From NCBI GenBank assembly GCA_944324315.1, contig CALUVW010000004.1, forward strand, positions 1-64,000: a stretch of 64,000 bases of DNA, written 5' to 3'. The translations under genes were made by a program, and so were the position numbers. Source of the stretch: Candidatus Gastranaerophilales bacterium (GTDB lineage Bacteria; Cyanobacteriota; Vampirovibrionia; Gastranaerophilales; Gastranaerophilaceae). The notes below the pieces were generated by a model. The model ran no database searches and was not told where the DNA came from. It was given only the letters and a program-made list of their open reading frames with translations. Positions 26,020 to 34,684 of the stretch are shown here, piece by piece; position 1 is the first letter of the stretch, and each line of letters begins with the position of its first letter.

Positions 26020-27966
26020 ATGATAAATATAAAAAAAATCTTTATAGTTTTAATGCTGTGTTTTTTAACATCAATTTCCTCTAATGCAGAGGAAATAACA
26101 CCAACATTGGTGGCTAGAAAAAATATACAGCCAGAAACTATACAAAATAACGAAAATCTGGATAATTCATCAGATGAAATAATTATCCCTGAAGAAAATA
26201 CACAACCGGTATTCCAACAATATAAACCGGCAAAAGATGAAGTTGTATTCAGTTACACAAAAAATTTGATTAACGCAATTGATCCGACTGCATATACCAA
26301 CAGGGGCGGCAGCTACCTTCCAGGAGCAAGAGGCATTAACCAACTTGTTATATACACTCCTGACTACGGCCCCAGAACAAATACAAATGAATTTGGAGCA
26401 GAAGCAATCGTTGAAGGCAATACTGTAACAGAGCTTTCCGGAGCCGATTCTCTTATTCCTCCAAACGGAATTGTAATAAGCGGTCATGGCAGAGCAAAAA
26501 ATTGGATAAATTCAAGCATTAAAGTCGGTACTAAAATATATATAGATAAAGCAACTAATCTTATTTATACATATACCACTTCCGAAAGCTATATTTTTGA
26601 ATCTGAAAAGAAAATACATGAAGCCGAACAAATGCTTGAATACTATAGAAGCTTAAGCCCTGATTACAATTGGAAATTCCCAAACAGTTATATAGATGAC
26701 GCCAAAAATTACTTAAAAAAAGCAAGAAAAAATCCTGATGATGTTCAAAAATACTCGAAACTTGCGATTGAAGCCTCAAACGATGCAATAAAAAGTGTTG
26801 TCCCATATAAAAACGGAGAACTTAAAGGTATATGGCTCAGACCTACAGAAACATCCGAACAACAAATTGAAGCAACTCTTAACAGACTTAAAAATACAGG
26901 AATTGACAACATATTTCTTGAAACATATTTTCACGGAAAAACTATATTCCCTAGCAAAACAATGGAAGCTTACGGATTTACAACTCAATATGAAAAATTC
27001 GCAGGCATAGATCCGCTAGAAATTTGGATAAGAGAAGCGCATAAACGAAATATAAAAGTTCATATATGGTTTGAAACATTTTATGTAGGTCCGCTGAATC
27101 CGAAAGATAACCCAAACAGCATACTCGGCATGAATCCGTCCTGGGGAAACAAAATCAGAAAGGATGCAGATTCTGTTAATCCTTCTAAATCCACATCTGA
27201 ACATAACGGTTATTTTTTAGATCCGGCAAATCCTTATGTACAGGACTTTATTGTCAAATTAATTGACGAAATTATCACAAGATATAAACCTGACGGCATT
27301 AATCTTGACTATATAAGATATCCGAATTGTGTTTCCTTAAATGAAGATTCAAACTGGGGATACACTGATTATGCCAGAGAAGATTTTAGAATGATTTACG
27401 GAGTTGATCCAGTTAATATTTTAAAAACCGATCCACTTTGGTTGGAATGGAACAATTACAGACGCGAACAAATTACAAATATGGTAAAAACAGTCGGAGA
27501 ACTCGGCAGACGTAAAAATACATATATCAGTGCAGTTATTTTCCCTGACAGAAAAGCCGCTCTTGAACATAAACAGCAGGATTGGAAAACATGGTCAACC
27601 AGAGGCTACATAAAAGGTTTCACACCGCTGTTTTTAACTTGTGACGCCAAAACTGCAAATAAAATGATGATGGATGTTATAAATGCAGCATCCGGAAACA
27701 CTGATTTTTATGCAGGTCTGTTTGTTACATTTATGGGCGGAACAGATGAAGATTTAATAAGACTGATTCATGAAGCCCGTAAGGTCAATGCCAAAGGAGT
27801 TATTCTCTTTGATTACGCACACTTAAATAACAAATATATAAATACATTATCAAGGAGTGTTTTTGCATCACAATCTCCTTTCAAAAATAATTTCAGAATA
27901 GGTCAGCCACAGCCGCAGCTGCAAACACAAGAAAGAAAGGGCTGGTGGATTTTCGGGAAAGATTAA
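26020..27966 (+). CDS. Exported glycosyl hydrolase-like protein (GHL10 / YngK type)
   Basis: 648 residues from ATG 26020, with GGAG 7 bases upstream. The signal peptide is MINIKKIFIVLMLCFLTSIS. After an N-terminal region (~25-250) with a beta-rich, phosphodiester-glycosidase-like or SPOR-like look of unclear identity, the C-terminal ~400 residues match the glycosyl hydrolase-like 10 barrel: GELKGIWLRPTETSE, NIFLETYFHGKTIFPS, IWIREAHKRNIKVHIWFETF, DGINLDYIRYPN and KGVILFDYAHLNN. Relatives act on cell-wall or host glycans, with mostly unproven substrates. Third gene of the exported-protein operon; the terminator follows at 27967. Confidence 0.82.
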   Translation: MINIKKIFIVLMLCFLTSISSNAEEITPTLVARKNIQPETIQNNENLDNSSDEIIIPEENTQPVFQQYKPAKDEVVFSYTKNLINAIDPTAYTNRGGSYLPGARGINQLVIYTPDYGPRTNTNEFGAEAIVEGNTVTELSGADSLIPPNGIVISGHGRAKNWINSSIKVGTKIYIDKATNLIYTYTTSESYIFESEKKIHEAEQMLEYYRSLSPDYNWKFPNSYIDDAKNYLKKARKNPDDVQKYSKLAIEASNDAIKSVVPYKNGELKGIWLRPTETSEQQIEATLNRLKNTGIDNIFLETYFHGKTIFPSKTMEAYGFTTQYEKFAGIDPLEIWIREAHKRNIKVHIWFETFYVGPLNPKDNPNSILGMNPSWGNKIRKDADSVNPSKSTSEHNGYFLDPANPYVQDFIVKLIDEIITRYKPDGINLDYIRYPNCVSLNEDSNWGYTDYAREDFRMIYGVDPVNILKTDPLWLEWNNYRREQITNMVKTVGELGRRKNTYISAVIFPDRKAALEHKQQDWKTWSTRGYIKGFTPLFLTCDAKTANKMMMDVINAASGNTDFYAGLFVTFMGGTDEDLIRLIHEARKVNAKGVILFDYAHLNNKYINTLSRSVFASQSPFKNNFRIGQPQPQLQTQERKGWWIFGKD

Positions 27967-27996
27967 AAAGCTCCGTCTTATAAAACAGAGCTTTAA
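27967..27996 (+). terminator. Terminator after the glycosidase-like gene
   Basis: AAAAGCTC, 15-base loop, GAGCTTTAATT. The arms are 7 bases; the tail is moderate. Confidence 0.5.
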
Positions 27997-28032
27997 TTAA
28001 TCAGTTTTTAATGACTCATAAGATATCCTGAA

Positions 28033-28545
28033 CTATATTCCCATTCCAGATGGATTATAATAAGGTGATAATATGTCATCTTTATTAAGCGGATCTAACG
28101 GATCATAAATATCCTGACCAAACATACCCTTCTGTTTATAATACGGAGACAAAATATCATCAGCGTTTCTTGGATCTAAAGCATCGTAAATATCCTGACC
28201 ATATATACCCTTATCCGCTTCCGGGACATCTGTATATAATCCACCAGCAGTTTCTGTTTTTTTTGCGGTATTTTTAGCTGTCGAAGCTGCATTATCAACA
28301 CTTCCGTGCAAAAATTTTTGCACTTTTTCACCTAAGTGTCCGTTTCTGCCAGCAATTGCCAAAGCTGCAATCCCTGCCAAAGCTGTTGCTCCTATCATCC
28401 ACTTTGCTGCATTTGATTTTTGCTTGTCCTGTTCAGGTAAAATTCCACCATTATCTGGTGATTTAACAGAACTTTTTGTCGGACTATTTACATTCACAGG
28501 ATTAATAGAACTACTGCTTGTAAAATTAATTCTTTCAACACTCAT
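28033..28545 (-). CDS. Lineage-type membrane protein with C-terminal acidic repeats
   Basis: 170 residues, not recognised. The N-terminus (MSVERINFTSSSSINPVN) is signal-less and Asn/Ser-rich like other F-x-G/S proteins here. One membrane segment (MIGATALAGIAALAIAG) lies near residues 50-68. The C-terminus repeats a unit of about 27 residues twice, GQDIYD(A/P)LDP.N.DDILSPYY, with a YGQDIYD-like lead. The promoter region contains the 80-bp repeat also found before the 35334-37589 gene. Shine-Dalgarno GAAAGGAAA precedes the ATG. Confidence 0.65.
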   Translation of the reverse strand: MSVERINFTSSSSINPVNVNSPTKSSVKSPDNGGILPEQDKQKSNAAKWMIGATALAGIAALAIAGRNGHLGEKVQKFLHGSVDNAASTAKNTAKKTETAGGLYTDVPEADKGIYGQDIYDALDPRNADDILSPYYKQKGMFGQDIYDPLDPLNKDDILSPYYNPSGMGI

Positions 28546-28621
28546 ATTGTTTCCTTTCGACTTGACTACCTGTATTTATAAAAACACAAAGTCTCGAGAA
28601 TTTGACAATACGCCCATCTAT

Positions 28622-28701
28622 CCTATCCTATCCTATCCTATGAGCATTATAGCAAGGGTTTTAGCCATTTTAAAATTCATATTTACATTTTGTTACATTT
28701 T
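28622..28701 (-). repeat. 80-bp promoter-containing repeat, copy 1
   Basis: Identical over 80 bases to 37665-37744. On the reverse strand it holds TTGCTATAATGC, a perfect extended -10 (TGCTATAAT), followed by four tandem AGGAT pentamers. It lies upstream of the reverse gene at 28545 and partly overlaps the upstream region of comEC. Confidence 0.9.
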
Positions 28702-28718
28702 AATTTTTCAGTTTATTC

Positions 28719-28724
28719 TATAAT
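28719..28724 (+). promoter_or_regulatory. -10 of comEC, positioned for a leaderless transcript
   Basis: A perfect TATAAT 7 bases before ATG 28732, so transcription should begin at or next to the start codon. No Shine-Dalgarno is visible. Confidence 0.5.
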
Positions 28725-28731
28725 TAAATTG

Positions 28732-31107
28732 ATGGTTAGAGGAACTTTAAACGAAATTTTTCAAAATAAAAATGCAGTAATGTTTATTACTGCATTAATA
28801 TTTATGACCGGAATACTTTCATATTTTAACGACAATGCAATTTTCTGGGGCGGAGTAATATCAGTGCTTGCAATTATTGCAGTTATCAAAAACTATTTTC
28901 CTCTTAAATATATATTTTTCTGGATAATCATATTTTATCTCGGTTTTTTCAATGCAAGTCTCAGAATAAAAAATACAGACGGACTTGTTTCTTTTGCGCC
29001 TCAAAATACAAAAATTACAGGTCAAATTATATCAATACCAAACGGAGATAAACATAAAACAAAATTTTTCTTTCAAACATACAAAATTAACAATACAGAA
29101 GTGAACGGAAAAACATTTGTAACTTTTTCCGGAGAAAATGCAAAAAATATAAAAATCGGGAATTATTACGAACTGACAGGCAGGCTTCGCACACCTTTCA
29201 AAGCCGGTAATCCGTCACAGTTTGATTACGGGAAATATCTCCGAAATTTTGACGCTTTCACTGTATTTTATGCAAATAATGCCAGATTAATTAATAAAAA
29301 ATTGGAATCCAAATGGCTGTTTCAACAAAAGCTGAATAATTTAAGGAATAAAATCATCAATGTTCATTCAAATTATCTGAAATCCCCTAATCTTGAAATA
29401 CTCGGCGGTATAGTATTCGGCGACGATGCAATTGCACCGCCTGATTATATAAAAGCATCATTTGTAAATTCAGGATTACTGCATATACTTGCGGCTTCAG
29501 GAATGAATGTTGCTTTTATATACGGATTTTGGGTATTTTTTATGCGCCGATTAAGGCTGCCGTTTAAATTTACTGTAATTTCAGGAATGGGAGTTGTCAT
29601 TATCTATACACTTATGACAGGGCTTGGAGCATCTGTTATCAGAGCTGCTCTTATGCTTTTATTTATACTCATAGGCAAACTTATTGACAGAGATGCAAAC
29701 AGCGTTGCCCTGCTGGCTTTTGTTGCTATGCTTATGTTGATTTATAACCCTGCATTTATAAATGACGTAGGATTTCAGCTTTCGTTCATTGTGACATTCG
29801 GTTTATTAACAACCGCAAATATTATTTTTGATAAATACCAAAACTCCGGCATTCCAAACTGGCTTACAGGTGCACTTTTAATTCCTGTAGTTGCTCAAAT
29901 CTGGGTTGCTCCGGTACAAATGTTTTATTTTAATACGATAAGCACGTATTCAATTATCGCAAATATTTTAAGTATGCCATTTTTAAGTATTGTAAGTTTC
30001 GGCGGTTTTTTAAGTTCAATTATTGCAATGCTGACGCCGTTTACAGATAAAATTTGTTTTATAATAGATTTTATTCTTAATTATGTGCTGAATATAATTG
30101 TTTTTATCTCAAATATTTGCGGAAAACTACCGCATTCAATTATTACAACAACACACCCTAATGTTATACAAATTTTTATGTATTACGGGATTATTTTATT
30201 AATTACCTTAGCCTTTAAAAGAGGATTTAATAAAAAAATAATCTCTATATGTATTGCAATAATAGTATTGTTAATGCTGAGTACAATAAATATTCCGAAT
30301 AACAAATTGGAAATTACGGTTTTTGATGTCCAAAATGCTGATTGTTTTCTTATAAAAACTCCTGAAAATAAATACTTTATTATTGACACCGGCAGAGCCG
30401 GATACAAAGGGAGCAAAGCTCAGGCAAACTCAATCATTATAAAATATCTCAAAGATAAAGGGATTAAAAATATCGAAAGTCTTATAATAACCCATTTTGA
30501 TAATGATCACTCTGGCGGAGCTGTAGATATTATGAAAAATCTCAAGGTTAAAAAGGTTTATATAAATTCTTTTGATGATAAGTCAATGACATCAATTAAT
30601 ATTTATAAAACATTGAAAGAGCTTGAAATCCCTGTTCAAATCCCACATAACAATAAATCAATTTATTCTGAAAATAATCTTAATATACAAAACTATATAG
30701 CAAGTTCTAAAGAGGATAACGAAAAATCACTAATGACACTCTTAACCTACAAAAACTTTGACATGCTTTTTACAGGAGATGCAGGAACAGATGCTTTTAA
30801 TAAACTGAAAAAAGATATTCCTCATAATATCGAAATACTTAAAGTAGGGCACCACGGCGGTTCAAATGTTGTAAACTATGAAATGTTAAACCATTTAAAA
30901 CCAACAATTTCTATTATTTCAACCGGTCCAAATGCATTCGGACATCCCAATAAAGGGACTCTTGATATTCTAAGAAAAACAGATATTTACAGAACCGACA
31001 GAAATAATTCAATAAAAATCACATCAGACGGAAATAATTATTTAGTGTATACATTTGATACATACAGAAAAAAATATATCAAGTCAAAAGAATTCACAGC
31101 TAATTAA
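28732..31107 (+). CDS. comEC: ComEC/Rec2 DNA-uptake channel protein
   Basis: 791 residues from ATG 28732. An N-terminal DUF4131 region with membrane segments comes first (FITALIFMTGILSYF). The Competence domain follows (near 230-480) with GIVFGDDA, SGLLHILAASGMNVAFIYGF, GLGASVIRAALMLL and NDVGFQLSFIVTFGL. A C-terminal metallo-beta-lactamase domain has TVFDVQNADCFLI, LIITHFDNDHSGGA (HxxxDH), LFTGDAG and KVGHHGG. ComEC carries single-stranded DNA across the inner membrane in natural transformation. Type IV pili are needed for this in many bacteria, which links it to the pilin loci of this window by function, though not by position. Confidence 0.92.
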   Translation: MVRGTLNEIFQNKNAVMFITALIFMTGILSYFNDNAIFWGGVISVLAIIAVIKNYFPLKYIFFWIIIFYLGFFNASLRIKNTDGLVSFAPQNTKITGQIISIPNGDKHKTKFFFQTYKINNTEVNGKTFVTFSGENAKNIKIGNYYELTGRLRTPFKAGNPSQFDYGKYLRNFDAFTVFYANNARLINKKLESKWLFQQKLNNLRNKIINVHSNYLKSPNLEILGGIVFGDDAIAPPDYIKASFVNSGLLHILAASGMNVAFIYGFWVFFMRRLRLPFKFTVISGMGVVIIYTLMTGLGASVIRAALMLLFILIGKLIDRDANSVALLAFVAMLMLIYNPAFINDVGFQLSFIVTFGLLTTANIIFDKYQNSGIPNWLTGALLIPVVAQIWVAPVQMFYFNTISTYSIIANILSMPFLSIVSFGGFLSSIIAMLTPFTDKICFIIDFILNYVLNIIVFISNICGKLPHSIITTTHPNVIQIFMYYGIILLITLAFKRGFNKKIISICIAIIVLLMLSTINIPNNKLEITVFDVQNADCFLIKTPENKYFIIDTGRAGYKGSKAQANSIIIKYLKDKGIKNIESLIITHFDNDHSGGAVDIMKNLKVKKVYINSFDDKSMTSINIYKTLKELEIPVQIPHNNKSIYSENNLNIQNYIASSKEDNEKSLMTLLTYKNFDMLFTGDAGTDAFNKLKKDIPHNIEILKVGHHGGSNVVNYEMLNHLKPTISIISTGPNAFGHPNKGTLDILRKTDIYRTDRNNSIKITSDGNNYLVYTFDTYRKKYIKSKEFTAN

Positions 31108-31116
31108 GCTAATTAA

Positions 31117-31875
31117 TTATACAAAAGTTTTTCTATCTTCAAGAGCTGTTTCTATTTCATCAATAATTAAATTAGCTGCTCCAATTCTGTCATCTGCTGT
31201 AGTAATAGGACGTCCTACAACCATAAAATCAACACCTGATAAAATTGCATCACGCGGGGTATCAACTCTTACCTGATCGTTTACGGAAGACCAGGTAGGA
31301 CGGGTTGCGGGACATAAAATTATAAAATCATCACCTATTTCTTTTCTAATTCTTCTTGCCTCTTCGGCACTTGCCACAACTCCATCCAAACCGGACTCCT
31401 TTGCAACTTTTGCAAGCTGCAAAACAAAATCTTCGATATTTCTATCAACACACAATTCTGTTGTCAATGTTTTTTGTCCGAAACTCGAAAGCAAAGTTAC
31501 GCCCAGAATTGTCGGAGGTTCAACACCCATAGATTTTGCAGCTGCTCTTGATGCTCTGACAACAGCTGATGTCATCTTGGATCCTCCTTGAATATGGACA
31601 TTGAAAAAATTAACATTGTTTTTTACTAGACTGATACATGCTTTTTGAACAGTATGCGGAATATCATGAAACTTACAATCATAATAACATTTTGCTCCAT
31701 GTTCTTCCAGCAGCCTGAATGCCTCAAAGCCGTAATTAACAATTAAAGGCAAACCGATTTTAAAATAACCGACATAGTCTTTTAATTCTCTTACAAGATC
31801 CTCTGCCTCTTTGAGATTGTCAACATCTAATGCTAAAATAATTCTGTCTTTAGCTTTCAAAGGTTTATCTATCAT
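31117..31875 (-). CDS. pyrF: Orotidine 5'-phosphate decarboxylase
   Basis: 252 residues from ATG 31875, the type I PyrF length. It makes UMP in the last step of pyrimidine synthesis. Motifs: RIILALDVDNLKEA at the N-terminus, YYDCKFHDIPHTV (the D-K-x-x-D-I-P-x-T catalytic tetrad), and the phosphate-binding end GVDFMVVGRPITTADD. The longer frame to 31953 has no ribosome site and adds residues foreign to the family. A TGATAATAT box lies 10 bases before the ATG, suggesting a very short or absent leader. Confidence 0.93.
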   Translation of the reverse strand: MIDKPLKAKDRIILALDVDNLKEAEDLVRELKDYVGYFKIGLPLIVNYGFEAFRLLEEHGAKCYYDCKFHDIPHTVQKACISLVKNNVNFFNVHIQGGSKMTSAVVRASRAAAKSMGVEPPTILGVTLLSSFGQKTLTTELCVDRNIEDFVLQLAKVAKESGLDGVVASAEEARRIRKEIGDDFIILCPATRPTWSSVNDQVRVDTPRDAILSGVDFMVVGRPITTADDRIGAANLIIDEIETALEDRKTFV

Positions 31876-31959
31876 AGTTACTAAAATATTATCACTGCAA
31901 AAAAATAAAATCAACCCTCGACAGGAGAGACTTCGCAGTTTACAAGCAAACAATATCTA

Positions 31960-32101
31960 AATTGTCACCCCTGAAATAAATTCAGAGCAGGCTCTGAACT
32001 CGTTTGACTGCTTTTGCCGAAATCTCTGACTTCGTGCAAAATGTCCCAATGCGGGCAGGGTCTAACTGCTATAAGATGCTGAAACTAGTTCTGCATGACG
32101 T
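31960..32101. repeat. Type A repeat-related intergenic element
   Basis: Bounded by GTCACCCCTGAAATAAATTC and, inverted at the other end, CTGAAACTAGTTCTGCATGAC. The right-hand end (reverse strand AACGTCATGCAGAACTAGTT) matches the core of the type A repeats of prepilin loci 2 and 3. It fills most of the 228-base gap between pyrF and the 32104 gene. No gene was seen in it. Confidence 0.6.
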
Positions 32102-32103
32102 TT

Positions 32104-32541
32104 TTACCCGTAATTAGTATTTTTGCCAAGTCTTTTTAAAAATCTTTTACACTGTAAAATTTTATCATAACCAAGCATTATTCCTAGCATAAAATCCTGT
32201 TCCGGTGAAAGTTTATTTAAGTGCCTGTCAAATGTTGATACGACTTTTATACAATTTTCATTTCCGAAAAAGACATTTATAGACCTTTCCGAAACATCCT
32301 GAATTAAGTATGGAATATTTTCTTTTTCAAGCCTGTATTTTATATAGTCTTTATTTGACGCTTTCTCTGTAGTCAAAATCAGGTTTCTTAATCCTTTTTT
32401 GTATTCATAAATATGATGCATAAAAACTTTTAAATCACTTATTGCATCTTTTGAAGGCGGTTTTATTCCTGCCTGAAAATTAACCGGACGTGAATTTTGC
32501 TTATAACTGTAAGAATTTAAACTAAGCGGCTGAACTCTCAT
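32104..32541 (-). CDS. Lineage-type protein with N-terminal VNFQAG motif
   Basis: 145 residues, not recognised. It begins MRVQPLSLNSYSYKQNSRPV and then NFQAGIKPPSKDA, which fits the signal-less N-terminal F-x-G pattern seen elsewhere in this window. The rest is soluble, mixed alpha/beta and lysine-rich, with no membrane segment and no catalytic motif I can name. Its start lies next to a perfect inverted repeat (32545-32570) and a TTGACA box on the reverse strand, so it may be controlled by a repressor. Confidence 0.62.
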   Translation of the reverse strand: MRVQPLSLNSYSYKQNSRPVNFQAGIKPPSKDAISDLKVFMHHIYEYKKGLRNLILTTEKASNKDYIKYRLEKENIPYLIQDVSERSINVFFGNENCIKVVSTFDRHLNKLSPEQDFMLGIMLGYDKILQCKRFLKRLGKNTNYG

Positions 32542-32544
32542 ATT

Positions 32545-32570
32545 ATTAAGTTAGCCTAAACTAACTTAAT
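32545..32570. promoter_or_regulatory. Perfect 10-base inverted repeat, operator-like
   Basis: ATTAAGTTAG (32545-32554), loop CCTAAA, CTAACTTAAT (32561-32570). It sits between a reverse-strand TTGACA (32576-32571) and the ATG at 32541, and overlaps the last codons of rmuC. There is no T-run, so an operator is likelier than a terminator. Confidence 0.45.
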
Positions 32571-33645
32571 TGTCAACAGCTATTTCATCAGGCAGTTCCG
32601 GCAATTCTTTCGTGTAAACGCATCCCAATTTCTCTAGTTTTGAAATCTGGTTTATTATATTTCCGGTACCGTTCAATTTTTTTAATGAAGTATTCAAATT
32701 GTCTTTGATTTTTAACAGGTCACTTAATAGTGCTGCAAATTTATCATGAACACTTGTACACAAACGTGCCATTTCAAGAACATTCTTATTCTGCCTGTCA
32801 ACAACATGAAATGCATTAATAATTTTTAATGCAGCAAGCAGAGTCGAGGGCGACACCGGCATAACTTTGTTTTTCCAGGCAAAATCCCACAATGCACAGT
32901 CATCACAAAACATCATCGAATAACAGCTCTCAATCGGAATAAACATCAAAACATAGTCAGGAGAAGCTGTTTCCTGCGAATAATCCCTTTTAGAAAGCCC
33001 TGTAATATGAGCTTTTGTCGAATCAATAAACTGCTTCAAATGAATTTGCTTCTCTGCATCATCCTGCGCATTTACAAAGCCATCCCAAGAAGCAAACGAA
33101 GTTTTACTGTCGATATAAATACATCTACCTTCAGGCAGAAATACTGTTGCATCCGGTCTGCCTTCAGCTGTTCCTGCTTGAATTTTATACTCTTCATCTT
33201 TTCTCAATCCGGAAGCTTCAAGCACACGTTCCAATACAATTTCACCCCATCTGCCTGATGCTCTGTTGTCTGATTTCATAACATTTACAAGAGAGTTTGC
33301 ATCATGTGAGATTTTGTTGCCTGTTTCAAGAAAACTTTTTATATTCATATCGAATTTTGTAAAATGCTCTGTTTCTGCCTTGAAATTTGCCTCTGTTCTT
33401 TTTTCAAAATCTTCAATACTCTCTTTAAAACGTTTGAAAAATTCATCTAGCTTTTCCCTATTTTGATTTGACAATTCAGACGAACTCTCTTTAAATATCT
33501 TATTTGCAGTATTTTCAAAATATAATTTCATCTGCTCTAACAACATATCCTGAGATGTTTTATTATTCTTATTTATAACCTTAAATGGAATAAATACGCA
33601 TAAAGCACCAAATAAAAAACCAACTAAAAATACTAATATTTCCAT
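32566..33645 (-). CDS. rmuC: DNA recombination protein RmuC
   Basis: 359 residues. One N-terminal membrane anchor (ILVFLVGFLFGALCVFIPF) is followed by a coiled coil (~35-120) and the RmuC nuclease-like domain: RASGRWGEIVLERVLEASGL, GRPDATVFLPEGRCIYIDSKTSF (key part IYIDSKTS) and DYVLMFIPIES, then MPVSPSTLLAALKII. The family limits DNA inversions and rearrangements. This could matter in a genome with many repeats and slippery tracts, but that link is speculation. A purine-rich site with GGAGAGG precedes the ATG. Confidence 0.92.
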   Translation of the reverse strand: MEILVFLVGFLFGALCVFIPFKVINKNNKTSQDMLLEQMKLYFENTANKIFKESSSELSNQNREKLDEFFKRFKESIEDFEKRTEANFKAETEHFTKFDMNIKSFLETGNKISHDANSLVNVMKSDNRASGRWGEIVLERVLEASGLRKDEEYKIQAGTAEGRPDATVFLPEGRCIYIDSKTSFASWDGFVNAQDDAEKQIHLKQFIDSTKAHITGLSKRDYSQETASPDYVLMFIPIESCYSMMFCDDCALWDFAWKNKVMPVSPSTLLAALKIINAFHVVDRQNKNVLEMARLCTSVHDKFAALLSDLLKIKDNLNTSLKKLNGTGNIINQISKLEKLGCVYTKELPELPDEIAVDN

Positions 33646-33904
33646 ATCCTTAACCTCTCCTTATGTAAATTATACCACAAGCAGATTACTTCAAAAATAT
33701 TAGATAAATTTAAAATCAACCATGCGGCCAAAAAACGAAAAGCATGATTTAGAGCATGGTTGAGGGATATTATCAATCCAAAGATGTAGGACAAATTCTC
33801 AAACCTAAATAGCATCAATATCAATCGGGGCATGGATGAAAACAACCATATAAAAGTTGTAGTATTTATAGTGTAGAGGGAAACTAAAAAACAGGGAGAT
33901 AAAA

Positions 33905-34603
33905 ATGAGAGAGTTTAAAAGAAGATCAAGAGTATTATTAATTGATGACAACGCAGATCATCTAAGAGGAGTAAAAGAACTTATTACACTTGAAAGCAGC
34001 TATGAAGTTGTTGCAACAACTACAAGTGCAAATATAGGAATTAACCTTGCAAAAAAATATCGCCCTGATATTATTTTAATGGATATAAATATGCCTGAAA
34101 AAGATGGTTTACAGGCTATTCAAGATATTGAAAAACTAGATATGGGAATAAAAATTATCGCATTGAGCGGCTATGATGATGCAGACTTAATCTTCCGTGC
34201 AATGAAAATAGGTGCAAAAGGATACGTATTGAAAACAATGGCTTCAGCTCAATTAATATATGCGATGGACGAAGTTGCTTCCGGAAAGATTTACCTTCCA
34301 ACAGCTCTTACTTCAAGATTTTTTGAATATTTTCAACGTTCCTTCAAAGAAGAAACAACCGCAAACAATCAGGAAAATCTCCTTACATACTTAACAGCCC
34401 GTGAAGAAGAAGTTCTTGATTTACTTACTCAGGGTAATAACTACAAGGGTATTGCAGGAAAATTATTTATATCGGAAACTACTGTTAAAACACATGTAAA
34501 TAATATTTTCCAGAAACTTCAGGTAAATGACAGAACTCAAGCTGTTTTATATGCTTTGAACAACGGATTTGCAAACAGAAGACACGTTAAAATGGCTGTT
34601 TAA
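33905..34603 (+). CDS. NarL/FixJ-type response regulator
   Basis: 232 residues. The receiver has LLIDDNADHLRG, phosphoacceptor Asp in IILMDINMPEKDG, ALSGYDD and the lysine in YVLKTMA. The LuxR-type helix-turn-helix near the C-terminus has LTAREEEVLDLLTQG and ISETTVKTHVNNIFQKL. It is a DNA-binding regulator. A small histidine kinase gene follows 81 bases downstream on the same strand, so the two may form a two-component pair. GGGAG precedes the ATG. The 259-base gap upstream holds no gene that I can see. Confidence 0.92.
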   Translation: MREFKRRSRVLLIDDNADHLRGVKELITLESSYEVVATTTSANIGINLAKKYRPDIILMDINMPEKDGLQAIQDIEKLDMGIKIIALSGYDDADLIFRAMKIGAKGYVLKTMASAQLIYAMDEVASGKIYLPTALTSRFFEYFQRSFKEETTANNQENLLTYLTAREEEVLDLLTQGNNYKGIAGKLFISETTVKTHVNNIFQKLQVNDRTQAVLYALNNGFANRRHVKMAV

Positions 34604-34684
34604 CAATCGCTTTAAGCACAAAATTACGATGCTAAAAGATTCAGCCTCAATGGTTGAATCTTTTGGCTTTAAAGAGGAGATTAT

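Noticed and set aside
28622-28641. CCTAT pentamers as a CRISPR or microsatellite locus in coding sequence
   Set aside because: Only four units, non-coding, no spacers; better described as part of the 80-bp promoter repeat.
31960-32101. Small gene or insertion sequence between pyrF and the 32104 gene
   Set aside because: No open frame with a ribosome site and no transposase; the region is explained by repeat-type A ends.
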